Assembly: GCA_036925085.1 (NCBI GenBank)
Contig: JAUPFP010000067.1
Span: 186,001-250,000 of the forward strand
DNA length: 64,000 nucleotides
Direction of reading: 5' to 3'
Origin: Brachycybe producta
Taxonomy: Eukaryota > Arthropoda > Diplopoda > Playtdesmida > Andrognathidae
Shown: in pieces, positions 26,901 through 41,900 of the stretch
How the letters are laid out: every line of letters begins with the position of its first letter
Position numbering within the stretch: the first letter of the stretch is position 1
Notes under the pieces: model-generated
Told to the model about the DNA's origin: nothing
Database searches by the model: none
Seen by the model: the letters and a program-made list of their open reading frames with translations, nothing else
Program-made: the position numbers and the translations under genes

Positions 26901-29900
26901 CCACAGATATGCTTGATATTGCATAAAAATCCGATCCCTACAGATTATAATAAACCAATTTTTCGCAAACAAAAAACCTGTTAATTAAAGTCTCAAAACA
27001 TCTTCAAAATTTCATACTTACCAACTTTGAAATTGAAAAATACAATAATCCTTTTTGTTGTACGAATGTTATTCTTCTTCACTTAACAAAATATGTTATT
27101 TTCTTGCTATAATTTGAGCTTAAGATTAAATTGTTTGTATTCTACAAGATTGGGTTCCATTATTGAACATATGTTTCTCCAATAAACTACGAAGAAAAAA
27201 AACCATCGAAACATATGGAAAGAGAGAGAAAAAACCGAAAATAAGTCACTCGCCGGACCTCTCCAAAAGGAACACACTTTCGGAACTAACAATTAAGTGA
27301 CACTTTCCAATTGAGGTGGCATATACCTCATCATGCAACTTCAACAAAATGGGACACTTTAATTGTCAACTATAGCTAGAATTTGGAATATATTTACACA
27401 GGTGGGGAGAAGAGGAATCAAATGTTTGTCGTCAAATGTTGCAACGTCACCACCCATCACCAGTCATCTAAAGGACAACTGCAGTATTACATAACAATAA
27501 TTACAGAAATACTAACTAATCAAGACTTACTGGCGACAGACATTTCAGGCCCCTGACAAAACCTGTCTGTCTGTCTCTAAGCCAATTTCAATTTCAGCGT
27601 TTTTGTGTTTTTTTTTTCTTCTTCAGCTCCATAAATGCCGCGTTTATAGTCAAGTTTTTGTTACGATGTCGACCTTGTTGAATTTAGGGAAGAAAGAACC
27701 TAAATTCACACCTGAAGATCAAATTATATACAAATTTGAACCCAAATTCATAACATAGGATATGAAATGGATTGAAGGTCAAAGGGTGTCAAATACGAAA
27801 TTCAGGAGGACAATCCGATTATTCCCGACTTTCCATTCGGTTTAGTGGATATTTCTTTGTTTTAGGCTGTTTAAAAGTTAGTTCATTTGAAAATGTGGTC
27901 TTGTAATGTTGGTGATGATAATGCTGAAAACATTTTCATGGTGATATCTTTCAAAATAAACTTTTTATAACAGTTTGCAAAAAGGCAAAAATAGTTTTTT
28001 TTTAGAGGTGGGACGAATCCGAATCCTAAAAGGTTCTCGAATCCCTCGAATCTCCGAAATCCTTCATATATGAATCCTGTATTATTCATTAAGAAGATAC
28101 AAATAAATGAAATAATATTAAATATTAAATTATTAATAATTATAAAAAACAAGTGTGGCTTCACTCAGGTTCAGACCACAAGTTGATCCATTGGTGATCC
28201 GGATACAGCACCGAAATTGCAACAATCGCCGGTTTTTTTTTTGTTAGTGAACAGCTTCTATTGGACGTCAATGGAGTTAAAACTGATTTTACCAAAGTTT
28301 TTAACAGGTTTTTTTAAAGGTTAGGATTCGTAAGATTCGAAAGACGAAAAAAAGCGCGAAGATTCGAGTTTTCGTATCTCGAATATTTTTCAAGATTTGA
28401 GGATTCGAATTCCTAGTTTTTTTTCATGAAATGTCAATGGAAAAAAAAAACCTAAAAACACGTCATTTTTTCAAACTGAACTATAAAATGTTTTATTTTT
28501 TAAGATATTGCAATGAAAACACTTTTCAAAAACACTGTTTTCAAAAAACGTTCACTTGACGTTTTTGCGTTCAAATTTTCCAAAAAAAAAACGTCCATGG
28601 AGACCATGGTCCATTTTTCGTAATTGTTTTTTTCTGAAAAAACGTTCGCTTGAAAAAATATTAATTTTCTCAAAACCTCCAATAGAACATAATCGCTACA
28701 ACAGTGGCGCCATCTGAGAGGGCAAAATCAAAATAAATATCTATAAAGCCATCTTAACATTCACAGTTCCAACAATCGAAAAAAAAAATAAAGACCCACG
28801 TTTTGAATAAAAAAAATCAACTTACCAGAGACACGGCCGAGATCAATACTCTGACGATGAACAACGGCCGCACGAGAAGAACACAAAGACGAAGAAGAAC
28901 CGTTCTGTTGTTGTAACATTCGCCTCTTAAGGTGCGAATTCGGTCCGACCGAACGCCGTTCTCGCCGTTCCGACTGTGAACGAAGAAGACTTAGAGGACC
29001 ACCATCTTCGGCACACATTGCACGATGGATCATCTGACGAAGTTCGTGGTCACTCTGACGTCATCAAAGAAACAAAACAAAAAAAATCGCAATTTTAACC
29101 TTTTTTTTTTCTAAAAAAAATTTAAAAAAAAGGCCGCCTTAATTGGCGCAACATGAAAACCATCCTCTTTACCGGAAGTGACTCCTTCCTTTTTAATTCT
29201 TCTCTCTCCTTGTAATCAATTGGCGTTCGATCCGTGTAAATCGTTACGCGATTATTAAATGCGTCTCGCTTAGACTGAAAAAAACAAACGCGCTCATTAG
29301 AAAAACGTCAGCCATTGCTAAATATGCAAATGAATGACAACAATAGAATTAGGTTATTTCCGCCATTTCAGAATCAATATTAAGATAATTTATGAAAAAT
29401 CGATTTTCGAACTCTGATATAAAAGAAGCAAACCTAGTGTTTTAGAAACTAGAAGGGTAACCGAATCACTTGGTAGTATTTTCTTGTTGATATATTTTAA
29501 AATAAACTTTTTACAGACTAAAATTAAAAAAAAATGTTAGCCATTAGCCAGTGGGCCGTCCTATGGGCCAAAAGCAAAATAAATATCTATTGAGCCACTG
29601 AGAAGGATTTTAGCTCTAAACAAGGATTTAAGTAGAGGTAGATACCACATCTACCGTAGGCCTACTGGGCCCACCTTCAGGCCCTGCCACGGAACGCTCC
29701 ATTAGGCAAAGCTCTAAGTTAAGCTATCTCTACGTATTAATCTTCCTTTAGCTTCTTTTATTTTTGAATGCCATAAATGCAATGCATAATTGAGGCGTGC
29801 ATTTTCAAAACGTTGTAAATGCCACATAATGGTGGGTGAAATACGATTTTAATCGAAAATGGAGTGTAAACGCCATGTTTTTTGCAGAGGAATTTGCTTG

Positions 29901-32900
29901 TCACTAAAGTGCTGTTCCTAGCGGTAAAAAAAAAACCTGAAGTAGAACTGTTGTGCAAGTCATAACGTTGTAACAGCCAATAGCAGCAATTCCGAGTCGC
30001 AACCTGGCCAGTCACTCAGTGACTATAGTCACGTTGTAAAACGCCAACAATATCACTATATAGTGACAACTACAGGCATCTGTAGACAGCTTCAGAATTT
30101 CTTTTCGGCTCCGCCCTTTTATGAGTGTCATCAATTTCTAATTGGTTTGTTACAGGGTCTGATGTCAAATGTCCCGCCCCTTTTTATTTCTAATTGGTTA
30201 ATATTTGGTCTGACACTCATACAAGAGCGGATCAAAAAAAAATTCTGAAGCTGTCTACAGATGCCTGCAGTGACAACTTGTCAGCATATGTTGTGATGTT
30301 GGCATTTACAACGTTTTATAAAACTTTTAACATTTTTTTTTTAAAAAAATATTTTAATTACTGATTAATAATTTTGAATACATTTCTCTTCTAGTTCACA
30401 CACCTGATAATTTAAATGCATTTAAATGCAATAAACGTGTTCTACAGAGCCCTGTGAAGGACAAACAAAACAATATATCGAATTCAATTTATTCAGTTAA
30501 TTAATCTGAAAATATTGAGTTAATTTACTTAAATATAATTTATATAAAATATTGATTTAGTATTTCAATTTAAAATATTAATAATAAAGTCAATTTTTAT
30601 TTGGTGTTCATGTCCTTAACTGGATTCCGTATAATTCACACCTAAAGACATTTAATTTGAATTCATTTAACTCATGTAAGTGTACAAGGTATTAGTTTAA
30701 TGTAAAATTGTATTACAATATGTCTTTAATTTAAGTAATTTGGTTAAGTAGAACATTTGTTTTTTTTTTCTATCTCCTGGAAAAATTTAAATGTTGGCAT
30801 TTACAACGTTTTTTGAAAATGCAATGCATAATTGTGGTTGATCTCTCCTCATTCTTTATTCTGAAAGTGTTTACATAATAAAGAGCCGTCGTCGTCCCTC
30901 AGAAAAAAAGGGGGGGGGGGGAGAACTCATTTCTCCAGAAGACTTGGCTCCAGTTTCGAAAAAATTTTCTAATCTGAATAAATCCCAAAAGCGGACCCGT
31001 CATCAGAATCCCACTTAATGCACCATTTCCGTTTCTTGAATGGCAAAAGACACCACACACCAAAGTAGTTAAATGCCAATGACCCAACCACCACCTAACC
31101 TCAAAATGTTAGTTTGAGCTCGGGTTTTTTTTTTCTGTTTTCCCTTTTCTTTCTTTATATCTAAGTTGAATAATAACGTGATCATTTTTGATTGGATTGG
31201 ACCAGAAGAAACAAAAAAAAAAGTAATAACAAAATAAATATGAAACGTGTGCCGAATAAAAAAGCATAAAACAACCAATCAGAATGAAGTAATTTTTTTT
31301 TTTTTAGAAATACACATTATAAAAACACCTACCTGCAATGCAAGGAGCCAAATCATGGTAGATTCATGTGTTTCAGCCGTTAAAATGTATTCTTTGCCCA
31401 GAGAACTTTTAACGAGAACAAAAATAATAATAAAATAATTGAAAATAAATTAAAATTTCACTTCGAAATGATGAAGCCAGTTTCAATTTCTTAGCGCACT
31501 TGGAAAGCGAACTAGAAAAATTTGCTTAAATTTGTGAAATTATATATAAAAAAATAATAAACCAAATGTTTATATCATTAATTGCAATCTTTGAACAAAT
31601 ACTGAAATATTGACATGAACGGCGCCTCATACATAATACACCATGATAACAAGTCAGCTTCTAAGCGCTTTCGAAGCAGCTCGAAATGCGCGCACCATCT
31701 GTATGAATAAATCATAAAGAAATAAGCTAAAATTTTATATAATTCAATTGTTAACGAATTCAGATTTTTAACGAATCCAATTTTTTTAACGAATTCAGAT
31801 TTTTAACGAATCCAATTTTTTTAACGAATTCAGATTTTTAACGAATTCAATTTTTTAACGAATTCAATTTTTAACGAATTCATATTTTTAACGAATTCAA
31901 TTTTTAACGAATTCCTATTTTTAACGAATTCATATTTTTAACAAATTCAATTTTTTAACGAATTCAATTTTTAACGAATTCATATTTTGAACGAATTCAA
32001 TTTTGAACGAATTCAATTTTGAACGAATTCAATTTTTAACGAATTCAATTTTTAATAAATTCAGTTATTACATTGTTAAAATGTTGACATGAACGGAGTC
32101 TCATACATAACACAACAGAGCGCATTCAGCTTCTGGCGCCTCATAACTCATGAGTAGCAAAAGCTTCTCGAGTCCGTTTTAAAAGCGCTTAAAAATTGAA
32201 CGCATCCACTGTGAAGCGAATGGTGTTTTTTTATTTTTCAATATCAACTTTTATCAAGAGGTGTTTGATTTAATTAAATCAATAATCGATTTAAATCGAT
32301 ATAATATTTATAAATTGAACTAAATTAAACCTAAAATGCGGATGAAAGCAGTTTCTAATAATTAGAGCTCGGACTTTTATGCAAAATATTAAGCAATTAT
32401 TTCTCAATCTGTGGCCTAAGAGCTAATTGTAAAGTATCAATCTTATTTAGATCAACCAACTATTTATTTTTTCAATCAAAAACATTGGTTAGAGGCTAGA
32501 ACTATACATGATAACTAAGGCTCGGATTTTTATGCAATATTAACCAAATGTTTCTCAATCTGTGGCCCAATAGTCAATTGTGAAGTAACAATCCCATTTA
32601 TATAAACCAACAATTGTTTTTTTTTCAATCAAAAACACTGGTTAGAGGCTAGAACTCTTGCTTGACAACTATTAGTACGTAGACAGCTAGCCTCTAACCA
32701 ACCTTTTGGATTAGAAAGAATATAATTGCAGTTGCTCTAATGATGATGATGATGATTTCATAATTGGCATTTGAGCCACAGATTGGGAAACATTTGCTTG
32801 ATATTGCATAAAAATCCGAGCCCTAATGATAACTGATAGTCAACACATATCTAGCCTCTAACCAGCCTTTTCTTTAATAGAAAAAGTACAATCGCAGGTT

Positions 32901-35900
32901 GCTCTAATACCTATTACATACACCTGATAATTTAAATGCATTTAAATGCAATAAACGTGTTCTACAGAGCCCTGTGAAGGACAATCAAACAGTATGTCGA
33001 ATTCAATTTATTCAGTAAATAATCTGAAAATATTGAATTCATTTACTTAAATATAATTTATATAAACTATTGACATTTAAATATTGATTTAGTATTTCAA
33101 TTTTTAAAATATTAATAATAAAAGTCAATTTTTATTTGGTGTTCATGTCCTTAACTGGATTCCGTATAAATTCACCTAAACACATTTAATTTGAATTCAT
33201 TTAACTCATGACTGTGTGTAGAAGGTATTAGGATGATGATGATGATGATTACTTCAGAATTGACACTTGGGCCACAAATTGAGAAACATCTGCTTGATAT
33301 TTGCATAAAAGTCCGAGCCTTACCTAATAATTTAGATTCAAGTTCAATGTTTATTCAACAAAAAAAATTTTTGTAAACAAATGAACTCATGTGAAATATT
33401 TAATGAGTTTTTGAAATTTAATCCAAATTATTTCAACCATGGTGTATAATAAACAACCAGCTTCAAATCCCCTTTCTTTCGAGAAAAAAGAAAAACACAA
33501 CAAAAATCCAACGGTTGTTTACAAACAGATGAATATCCATTTCTACTAATTAATCTAATAAATAAATTAGTTGAACCGACCGACCGACCGACCGACCGAC
33601 CGACCCCCTGACCGTAACCCTATATAGCTAATACTGTGATTGGCTATTTACTGCGAGAATACGTCATGCTCGATCCCGAAATAAAATTCAAGGTTTTAGA
33701 CCAAAATTTTATACAATTTTATACACACGGACCACATTTTGAACAATTTTCGACTGCAAAATTAAGCTAGGTTGTCACCGACCACATCGACCCTGAGCAC
33801 ACGTGGCACATTTGGAACACAGATTTCATCCAACCACAAAAGTGGGAACTTGAAGTCGTCGTTCTTTTTGGTGACAACCCCAACCTTCATTTTGCAGTCG
33901 AAAAGTGGTCCGGTATGCCAAGAACCTTAAAACCAAACCGATTTCATTCTGCCATTTTCTGTAATTCTTTCTGAGAAAATTATAGAGCTTATTTATTACT
34001 GGACACAATTAATTGTGCTTTTGATAATTTAATATATACTAGTATTTTTTTTTTTGCATAAAATTTGCAAAATTTGCATAATTTCATTAAAAAAACAATT
34101 TGCATATTTCTGAATTTTAATTTGCATATTTCTGATAGTTTATTTGCATATTTTTGAATTTTAATTTGCATATTTTTGAATTTTAATTTGCATATTTTTG
34201 AATTTTTATTTGCATATTTTTGAATTTTAATTTGCATATTTTTGCATATTTATTTTAATATTTCTGATATTTTATTTGCATATTTCTAAAATTTAATTTG
34301 CATATTTTTTAATTTTTATTTGCATATTTCTAAAATTTTATTTGCATATTTCTGATATTTTATTTGCATATTTCTAAATTTTAATTTGCATACTTTTCAG
34401 AATTTTTATTTGCATATATTTTAGAATTTTTATTTGCATAGAAATCTTTTACCTGACAATCAATAAACTAAAATATGTTTGCAACCTAGAAAAAGTCAAA
34501 ACATGTGTTTTCCACAATAAGTCTGTTTTCAATAAACCATGTGAAAATAAAAACTCCCTGAAGTGAAGTAAAATTTAAAAAAAAAACCTCGATGTTCCGT
34601 TACCATGGTAACGGATATGAAGAAGTAACAGATTATCCCATATATATTTATTTCAGTCGGATAACTGAAGCATCATTATTTTTTGTTGAAAAAAATGGAA
34701 GAAAAAAACAAAGTTCTCTTGAGAAAAGAAACTGAAATTAGAGCAAAAAAAATATAATATATATAAAGATGAATTTGAGACAGAGGGCCAACCGAAAAAA
34801 ACAAACAAACAAACATGGCTCCCTTGTATGGAGTCCTGTAAAGGACACGCGAGATTTTTTTTTTAAATCTCGACATTTCGACTTTTAATCTCTTTTATTC
34901 GGCTATGTTAATTATGCCATGTTGCGCACACCATACTCTTAATAATTAAATTATTATCAGCGCCCTCTAGTAGCAGCAATAATTTACTTATTAAGAGTAT
35001 GGCGCGCACAACATGGCATAATTAACATATGAGAATAAAGCCTTGTTTTCACGATGATAGTAGTTGTCACGATAGTTGCTGTCATGAGAGCAGCAACTAT
35101 CGTCGTGAAAACTACATGATAGTCACTATCACACTGTTGCGAGATAGCACTCTCACAACTATCTTGTTTGACTAGATAGTTGATAGTACTTTCAAGCAAT
35201 AGTAATAGTTGTTGTGTGACCGGCGCTTGTAGGGAAAAATCACCACTTTGTAGGGAAATTTGGCTTCAGGAGGAAGAGAGAGGCAACACTGTTGTTGACT
35301 CAATGATATCTATGAAGTAGACGTCACACTGTCATGTGACAGAACTATCACGTTATACTTCAAGACGTGTAAACAGTTGCTATCGTGAAAGAGTGAACTA
35401 ACACAACTTTCATATGACAGCTACTCTCACGATAGAACTATCGCCACCGTGAAAACGAGGCTTAAAAGAGATTAAAAATCGAAATTTCATAATTAAAGTC
35501 GAAATGTCGAGATTTAAAAAAAAATCTCTCATGTCCATTACAGGGCTCCGTACCATTGAGTTTGTGTTTTTTTTTTTAGAAATCTGAGATTGAAAATGTC
35601 AATAATATTAATAAAACAAATCAAAATTGCTGATTCTGTTATTCGTTATTGACTTCCAAACATTCTTTTTTCTTGTTTTGTTTTTTTTCTTCAAAAATTA
35701 CAAAGAAATTTTCTTGAAAAAATGTTGAAAAAAACATGTTTTTTTTTTCTATATTTAGGCAATCAATGATGACACCATTGTTAGCAGTGATTGCCTTACG
35801 TCAGGGGGGCGAAGGGGGTTGAAAGAATAAAAGTGAAAATTCAAAGGAAATGACAAATCCAGTGTCTTCTAAAAACACAATAAAACAATCACTTTTATAA

Positions 35901-38900
35901 GGTGGCTGAATAGATATTTCTGTTTTTATCTCCACCTTGAATGTCTCCACTGCAGTGGCTCTATGCTAAGTTCTATAGATGTTTTTTTGGGAAAATTTAA
36001 ACGCAAAAACGTCAAGCGAACGTTTTTTTTTTTTAGAAAACAACATTATGAAGAAAAAAATCAAATTGTTGTCAAAACTAGAATGGTAAAAGTTTTTTCA
36101 TTGCAATATCTTAACAAATAAACAGTTTATATTAGTTTGAAATTTAGGTTTTTTCATTGAAAATTTCATGAAAAACTATATTCGCTTTTTTTTTCAAACT
36201 GCCATAAAAAGTTTATTTTGAAAGATATCATCATTGAAAAAACTTCCAACTATTCTAGTTTCTAAAACACTTCGAATTTTTATCGTAATTTGTTTCTGCT
36301 AAAAAAACGTTTGCTTGAAAATATAAATTTTCTTCTCAAAAACCGCGTGTCAGAGAGAACATGACAGCCACACAGGCGCGCCATCCGGAGGAACAAAAAA
36401 AATATCTATTCAGCCACCTTAAATGATTTATTTACTCTTCTAGTCTTTGAAACACTTTCAAGTCTCTTCAATGTTTGCTTCTAAAAGAATTCCTATTTCC
36501 TATTTATGATTATGTTCTGTAATTAGGGTCCCTGGATTCTTGAACTGCTTGAACAAGAAAAGTCTCAAGGCCCCAAATTCAAGAAATACAACTTGACACT
36601 TGAACTTTCAACTCTTGAACCCTCTGAGGAAGTTTTCAATATAGAAAAACCACAGGCAGTTAGAAATAGGAGAGAACTTCAGTTGGCTCCGCCCTTGTTA
36701 TGATGACGAGCAACTTCTAATTGGCTGGTTATGAAGTCTGACGTCACATGCTCCGCCCTTTTCAACGTCAGACTACATAACCAGCCAATTAGAAATTGCC
36801 AGTCGTCATAACAAACGCGGAGCCACCTGAAGTTTCGACCTATTTCTAACTGCCTGTAGAAAAACCTTATTTTCTATGTTAAACCCTTTTTTGAGGTAAC
36901 CTCGTTTGAGCTTTTTCAGTTCTCGTCAGAGGCGTAGCTGGAGACTTGCGAGGTCGCCACTAGAGGGCGCAACCAAACCTATCTATCCCATTGGTTCTCG
37001 TGCAATGAACTTCCATTGACGTTGCATTGTTATAAACAACAGGAAGTCCAGTTTACATTAGCATAACTTTTAAATCGGATATTGCTAATCGGAAATGAAG
37101 ACATTGTTGTCTTGAAAACTTCACTGAGAATTTATTGCACCCGAAAATATCGGAAGCACTCTGACTGCTACCGAATCGCATAAAAAATTTCCTTTTTTTT
37201 CTTCTTAACATTGTTAGTAGTTTATGTCTATTGATTTCATTCTGTTTACTCCTCTAGTTATTATCGTAGTTTTTTCTTCTAAAATGTTCAAAGCTGTTCT
37301 TGTGTCTTCTTCCAATATGGCTGTGCTTTTGACATTCTAGTTTATAGTGTTGTGATGATGCAGTTTAAAGCTCTCTTCTCTTTATTCAATTCATTGCTTT
37401 CAATCAACTTGCTTTATTTACTGTAAAAAAAGTCTAGAAAGACAATCATCACAGTTTCTCTGCTAACAATAATTGTGTACATTCAGCCAGGGTTGAAATA
37501 GGAAACTCTTCTTCTAGTGAACGAATTAAGGTTAAGATCACACATGCAGAAAGAAGAAAAAAACTTCAAACTGAAAAAGAAATTTATCTATTTTTGAATA
37601 AATACGCACATTTCTATGTGTTTGGCTGAAACCACAGAAGAAAAAAAAAACAAGCCAATAAGAAAGCGTCCTTTATACAAAACATTCTTTATAGCTCCTC
37701 CTCATTTGAGACAAACTGAATAAGCACCAAACTGAACAAATGCCAAACTGAATAAGCGCCAATTTAAACAAACTGAATAAGTGCCAAACTGAATAAGCAC
37801 CAAACTGAACAAACGCCAAACTGAATAAGCGCCAAACTGCACAAATGCTAAAATAAGCGCTAAATTGAACAAACAACAAACTAAATAAGCGCCAAACTGA
37901 ATAAGCCTCACACTGAACAAGCGCCAAATTGAACAAATGCCAAACTGACTAAGCACCAAACTGAACAAACGCCAAACTGAATAAGCGCCAATTTGAACAA
38001 ACTGAATAAGTGCCAAACTGAATAAGCACCGAACTGAACAAGCACTAAACTGAAGAAACACCAAACTGAATAAGCGCCAAATTGCACAAACGCTAAACTA
38101 AATAAGTGCTAAATTGAACAAACAACAAACTAAAAAAGCGCCAAACTGAATAAGCCTCACGCTGAACAAGCGCCAAATTGAACAAATGTTAAACTGAATA
38201 AGAAACAAACTGAATAAGAACCAATTTGAACAAACACCACACTGAATAAGTGCCAATTTCAACAAACTAAATAAGCGCCAAACTGAATAAGTGCCAAATT
38301 GAACAAGCACTAAATTGAACAAACGCCAAACTGAATAAGCGCCAAATTTTTGGCTTTTATTGTTTGGCGTTTGTTCCAATTGGCACTTATTCAGCACCAA
38401 GCCTCTTAAACTTGATTCTGAATTTCTATTTTCTGCTCGTTTTTACTCATACGATGTATGTGGGGATCTTTATTGTTCTTTTAAAACAATGAATAAACTT
38501 TGATAAAAACCAAATAGGAGGAGGGGAGTATGGAACATTTTTCAGCGTGTGTGGGGACGGAATGTGGAAATATATGTGCGGCGTGGGGTGAGGATGGATG
38601 TTTTGTCTTTTTTTCTGCCAGCGGGTGGTCTGTGCGAGGGTATTTTTTTTTCTCCTGTAATAACTTCTCCACGAGTTATTTCATTTTAAATAAATGTTAC
38701 TGGAAATTCTTGGTTAGAATTCTGGATTTTCATTTAAAAACTTCAAGAAAAACTTTAAATCGGGTTTTTTTTTTTTTTGCTTCGAAACTAGAAGAGAAAT
38801 CGAATTACGAAAAGAGATTTTTCATGTCGATAAATAACACTTCAAAAATAAACATTTATAGTATTTTGAAGAAAAAAAATATATAAATTTGAGATTTCTT

Positions 38901-41900
38901 AAGAAAATAAAACTCCTAAATCAAGAATTTCAAAATATCATAAAAATAAACTAAAAATTTATATATTATATTATATATATAATATCCCAGGTCTGTGTGT
39001 GTGTGTGGAGTAACAAAAACCATTGAAGCACGTCGGAATTTATATAAATTTGAATAAATGAACCGTTGTTGAACTCATGTTGAACTCTTCCTTTGGAAAG
39101 TGTAGAAGGGGGGGGGGGGAGAAAAGTGGGAGGGGGTGAGGGGAAAAGTTTGGAAAGTGTAGAAGGGAAAGAGAGAGAGAAAAGTGGGAGGAGGTGACTG
39201 AAATTGAAATGAAAGGAGTAAAAAAAGAACACACGACGCGCATGCGCACACCACAGAAAATTAAAAACTCATTTTCTCTTTCAAATATAAAAAGGGGAGG
39301 GGATAATAATAGCAAAATTAAACTACAGTTTATCACAGGCAATTGTGCCCAGCATTAGAATTTCTTTTGCTCAGCCCTTTTATGAACGTCATCAATTTCT
39401 AATTGGGTTTGTTACTTGGTCTGACGTCATAAAAGGGCGGTGGAAAAGAAATTCTAATGCTGGGTACAATTGCCTGTGAATTTTGCTCCCGTCATTTATG
39501 ACGGGTTACCCTACGAGTACTTAAATGATTCATTTATCCTTTCTAGTTTCTAAATGTTAAATAGCAACGCAAACTTCAAGATGTTGCTGCTTGTCGAGAG
39601 GGAAAACTGTGCAGAAAACAGGCAATTAGAAAACGAGATAAACAGACGTTGGCTCCGCCCTTTTATGATGAAAGGCAACTTCTAATTGGTTTGTTGGGTG
39701 GTTCGACGTTGAAAAGGGCGGAGCATGTGACGTAAGACTACACAACAAACCAACTAGAAGCTGCCGGTCGTCACAAAAGGGGCGGAGCAAACGTCTGCTT
39801 GTCCCGTTTTCTAATTGCTTGTAACTCTTCAAGACAAAAATGTCCAAAAGATAATTTCTTGGCAAACATTCAGACGTCAAATTACAGAAATTACAGACAA
39901 ATCTTTATGACAGAAAATCAATTCTTCCGTTTGTTCTGTTTTGATTCTTATTAAATCTTGAATTGTAGCTTTCAGTGTGATGAACTGGACTCAACCCACA
40001 TAAAAATATGAAAATGGAAGAAAACAATCCCCACAGGCAATTAGAATTCGGGACGAACTTCAGTTGGCTCCGCCTTTTGTATAAAGACCGGCAACTTCTA
40101 ATTGGTTTGTTGTGTGGTTCGACGTTGAAAAGGGTGGAGGTTGTGACGTCAGACTACATAACCAACCAATTAGAAGTTGCCGGTCGTCATAAAAAGGGCG
40201 GAGCCAACTGAAGTTCGTCCCGATTTCTAATTGCCTGTACAATCCACTAGAACTATCTATGGTTGTTCTGCATCTTTAGTAGACAGTCAATTAGAAAACG
40301 GGACAAACAGAAGTTGGCTCCGCCCTTGTTATGACGACCGGCAACTTCTAATTGGCTGGTTATGTAGTCTGGCGTCACATGCTCCGCCCTTTTCAACGTC
40401 GAACCTCACAACAAACCAATTAGAAGTTGCCAGTCGTCATAAAAGGGGCGGAGCCAACTTCTGTTTGTCCTGATTTCTAATTGCCTGTCTTCAGTAGAGA
40501 CATTACCAGTATAAAACCGGTCTGCCAATTACTGGAATTGATAGAACCGGTTCTGATCAACTACTTAAATCTTGGTTTATTGAGTGGTTCGACGTTGAAA
40601 AGGGCGGAGTATGTGACGTCAGAATACATAACCAGCCAATTAGAAGTTGCCGGTCGTCATAACAAGGGCGGAGCCAACTGAAGTTCTGACCGATTTCTAA
40701 CTGCCTGTAGAGGCTAGAACACTAGTTGGCATGGCAACTGATAGTAACCCGGCATCTGTAGCCTCTAACCGACCATTTTGCACAGAAATAAGCATATAAT
40801 TGTATTTGCTCTAATGATGATGACGATAAGAATTTACTTCACACTTGGCACTTGGGCCACAAATTGAGAAACATTTGCTTTTGATATTTGCATAAAAATC
40901 CGAACCCTAATGATAAACTTTTTTATATTAAATTTTATTAATTCTTCTTCTTGAAACCCCCTGTTCAGAGGTTTCAAGTTGAAGTTCAAGTGCCAAGTTT
41001 TCTTCTTTACTTGAAATGACCTCCTTTTTTTTTTCATACTCCACCCCATTAACAAGAAGAACCCCATTTAAGTGAATGAAAAACGAGTTCTGTTTACACG
41101 AAAAGAAGAGTAATGATGATGATGATGATGATGAATTGGTTTAACCTAATATTTAACACTTGAATGAATAAATAATAATAAAAAAAATCCGATTTTATGC
41201 TGGACACAAACAGAGAGACAGACAGACAGACATCTGTTAGATGAACTCGTTTTAGTAATCTCAATTAAGACGAGACAGACAGACACATTTAAAAAAGGAA
41301 ATTAATTTACAAATAGAAAATTAAGTCTGCTTCTCATTTGCAGAAACAGCAAATCAATAAACTGATAATAATATTTAGGCCGCGCCAAAATTGAAATAAA
41401 AATTTGTGACGTATTTTAACCAACTATTAACCAACGAAACGTGGTGATTGGCCTTAATTTTAGTTGATGCTCCAATTAATGAAGGCACATTTTATATTTT
41501 CTGTCCATAAAAGCTTTGTCGCAGTCGTTTGCCCCGCCCCCTTTTATGAGGACCGACAACTTCTAATTGGTTTGTTATGTGGTTTGACGTCACATGTCCA
41601 GCCCTTTTCAATTTCCAATTGGTTGATATTTGGTCTGACGTTCCTAAAAGGGCGGGGCAAACGACTGTATCTCTCTGTCTTTACATGCCTGTATCGCACA
41701 CTACATCGGATCGGATCGGAACCCTAATGGAAATATTTTGATGACAAAGCATTTCAATAGAGCTTGCCGCCGCATCCGATCGAAGCAAGTGTGGCGGGAG
41801 GTCCATTGAAATGCTTTGTTATCAAAATATTGTGATTCGTTCCCGTTTAGAGATGTCAATTACTGGAACTGATAGAACCGGCTCGCCAGTATAGGTCGAA

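Larger units (their letters stand above)
32364..33325. mobile_element. MITE family B, copy 5, split by two later insertions
   Basis: Pieces at 32,364-32,517, 32,828-32,918 and 33,233-33,325 together form one family B element (left end GAGCTCGGACTTTTATGCA, right end AAAAGTCCGAGCC). A second B copy and a C copy lie inside. Confidence 0.85.

Noticed and set aside
37673-38400. Minus-strand frames with repeated Phe-Ser-Leu-Ala phrases
   Set aside because: A 16-bp minisatellite read in three frames; no gene evidence.
40008-40681. Several 60-80 codon frames sharing RQLLIGLLCGSTLKR-type phrases
   Set aside because: They are translations of family A MITE copies. The similarity comes from the repeat, not from a protein family.
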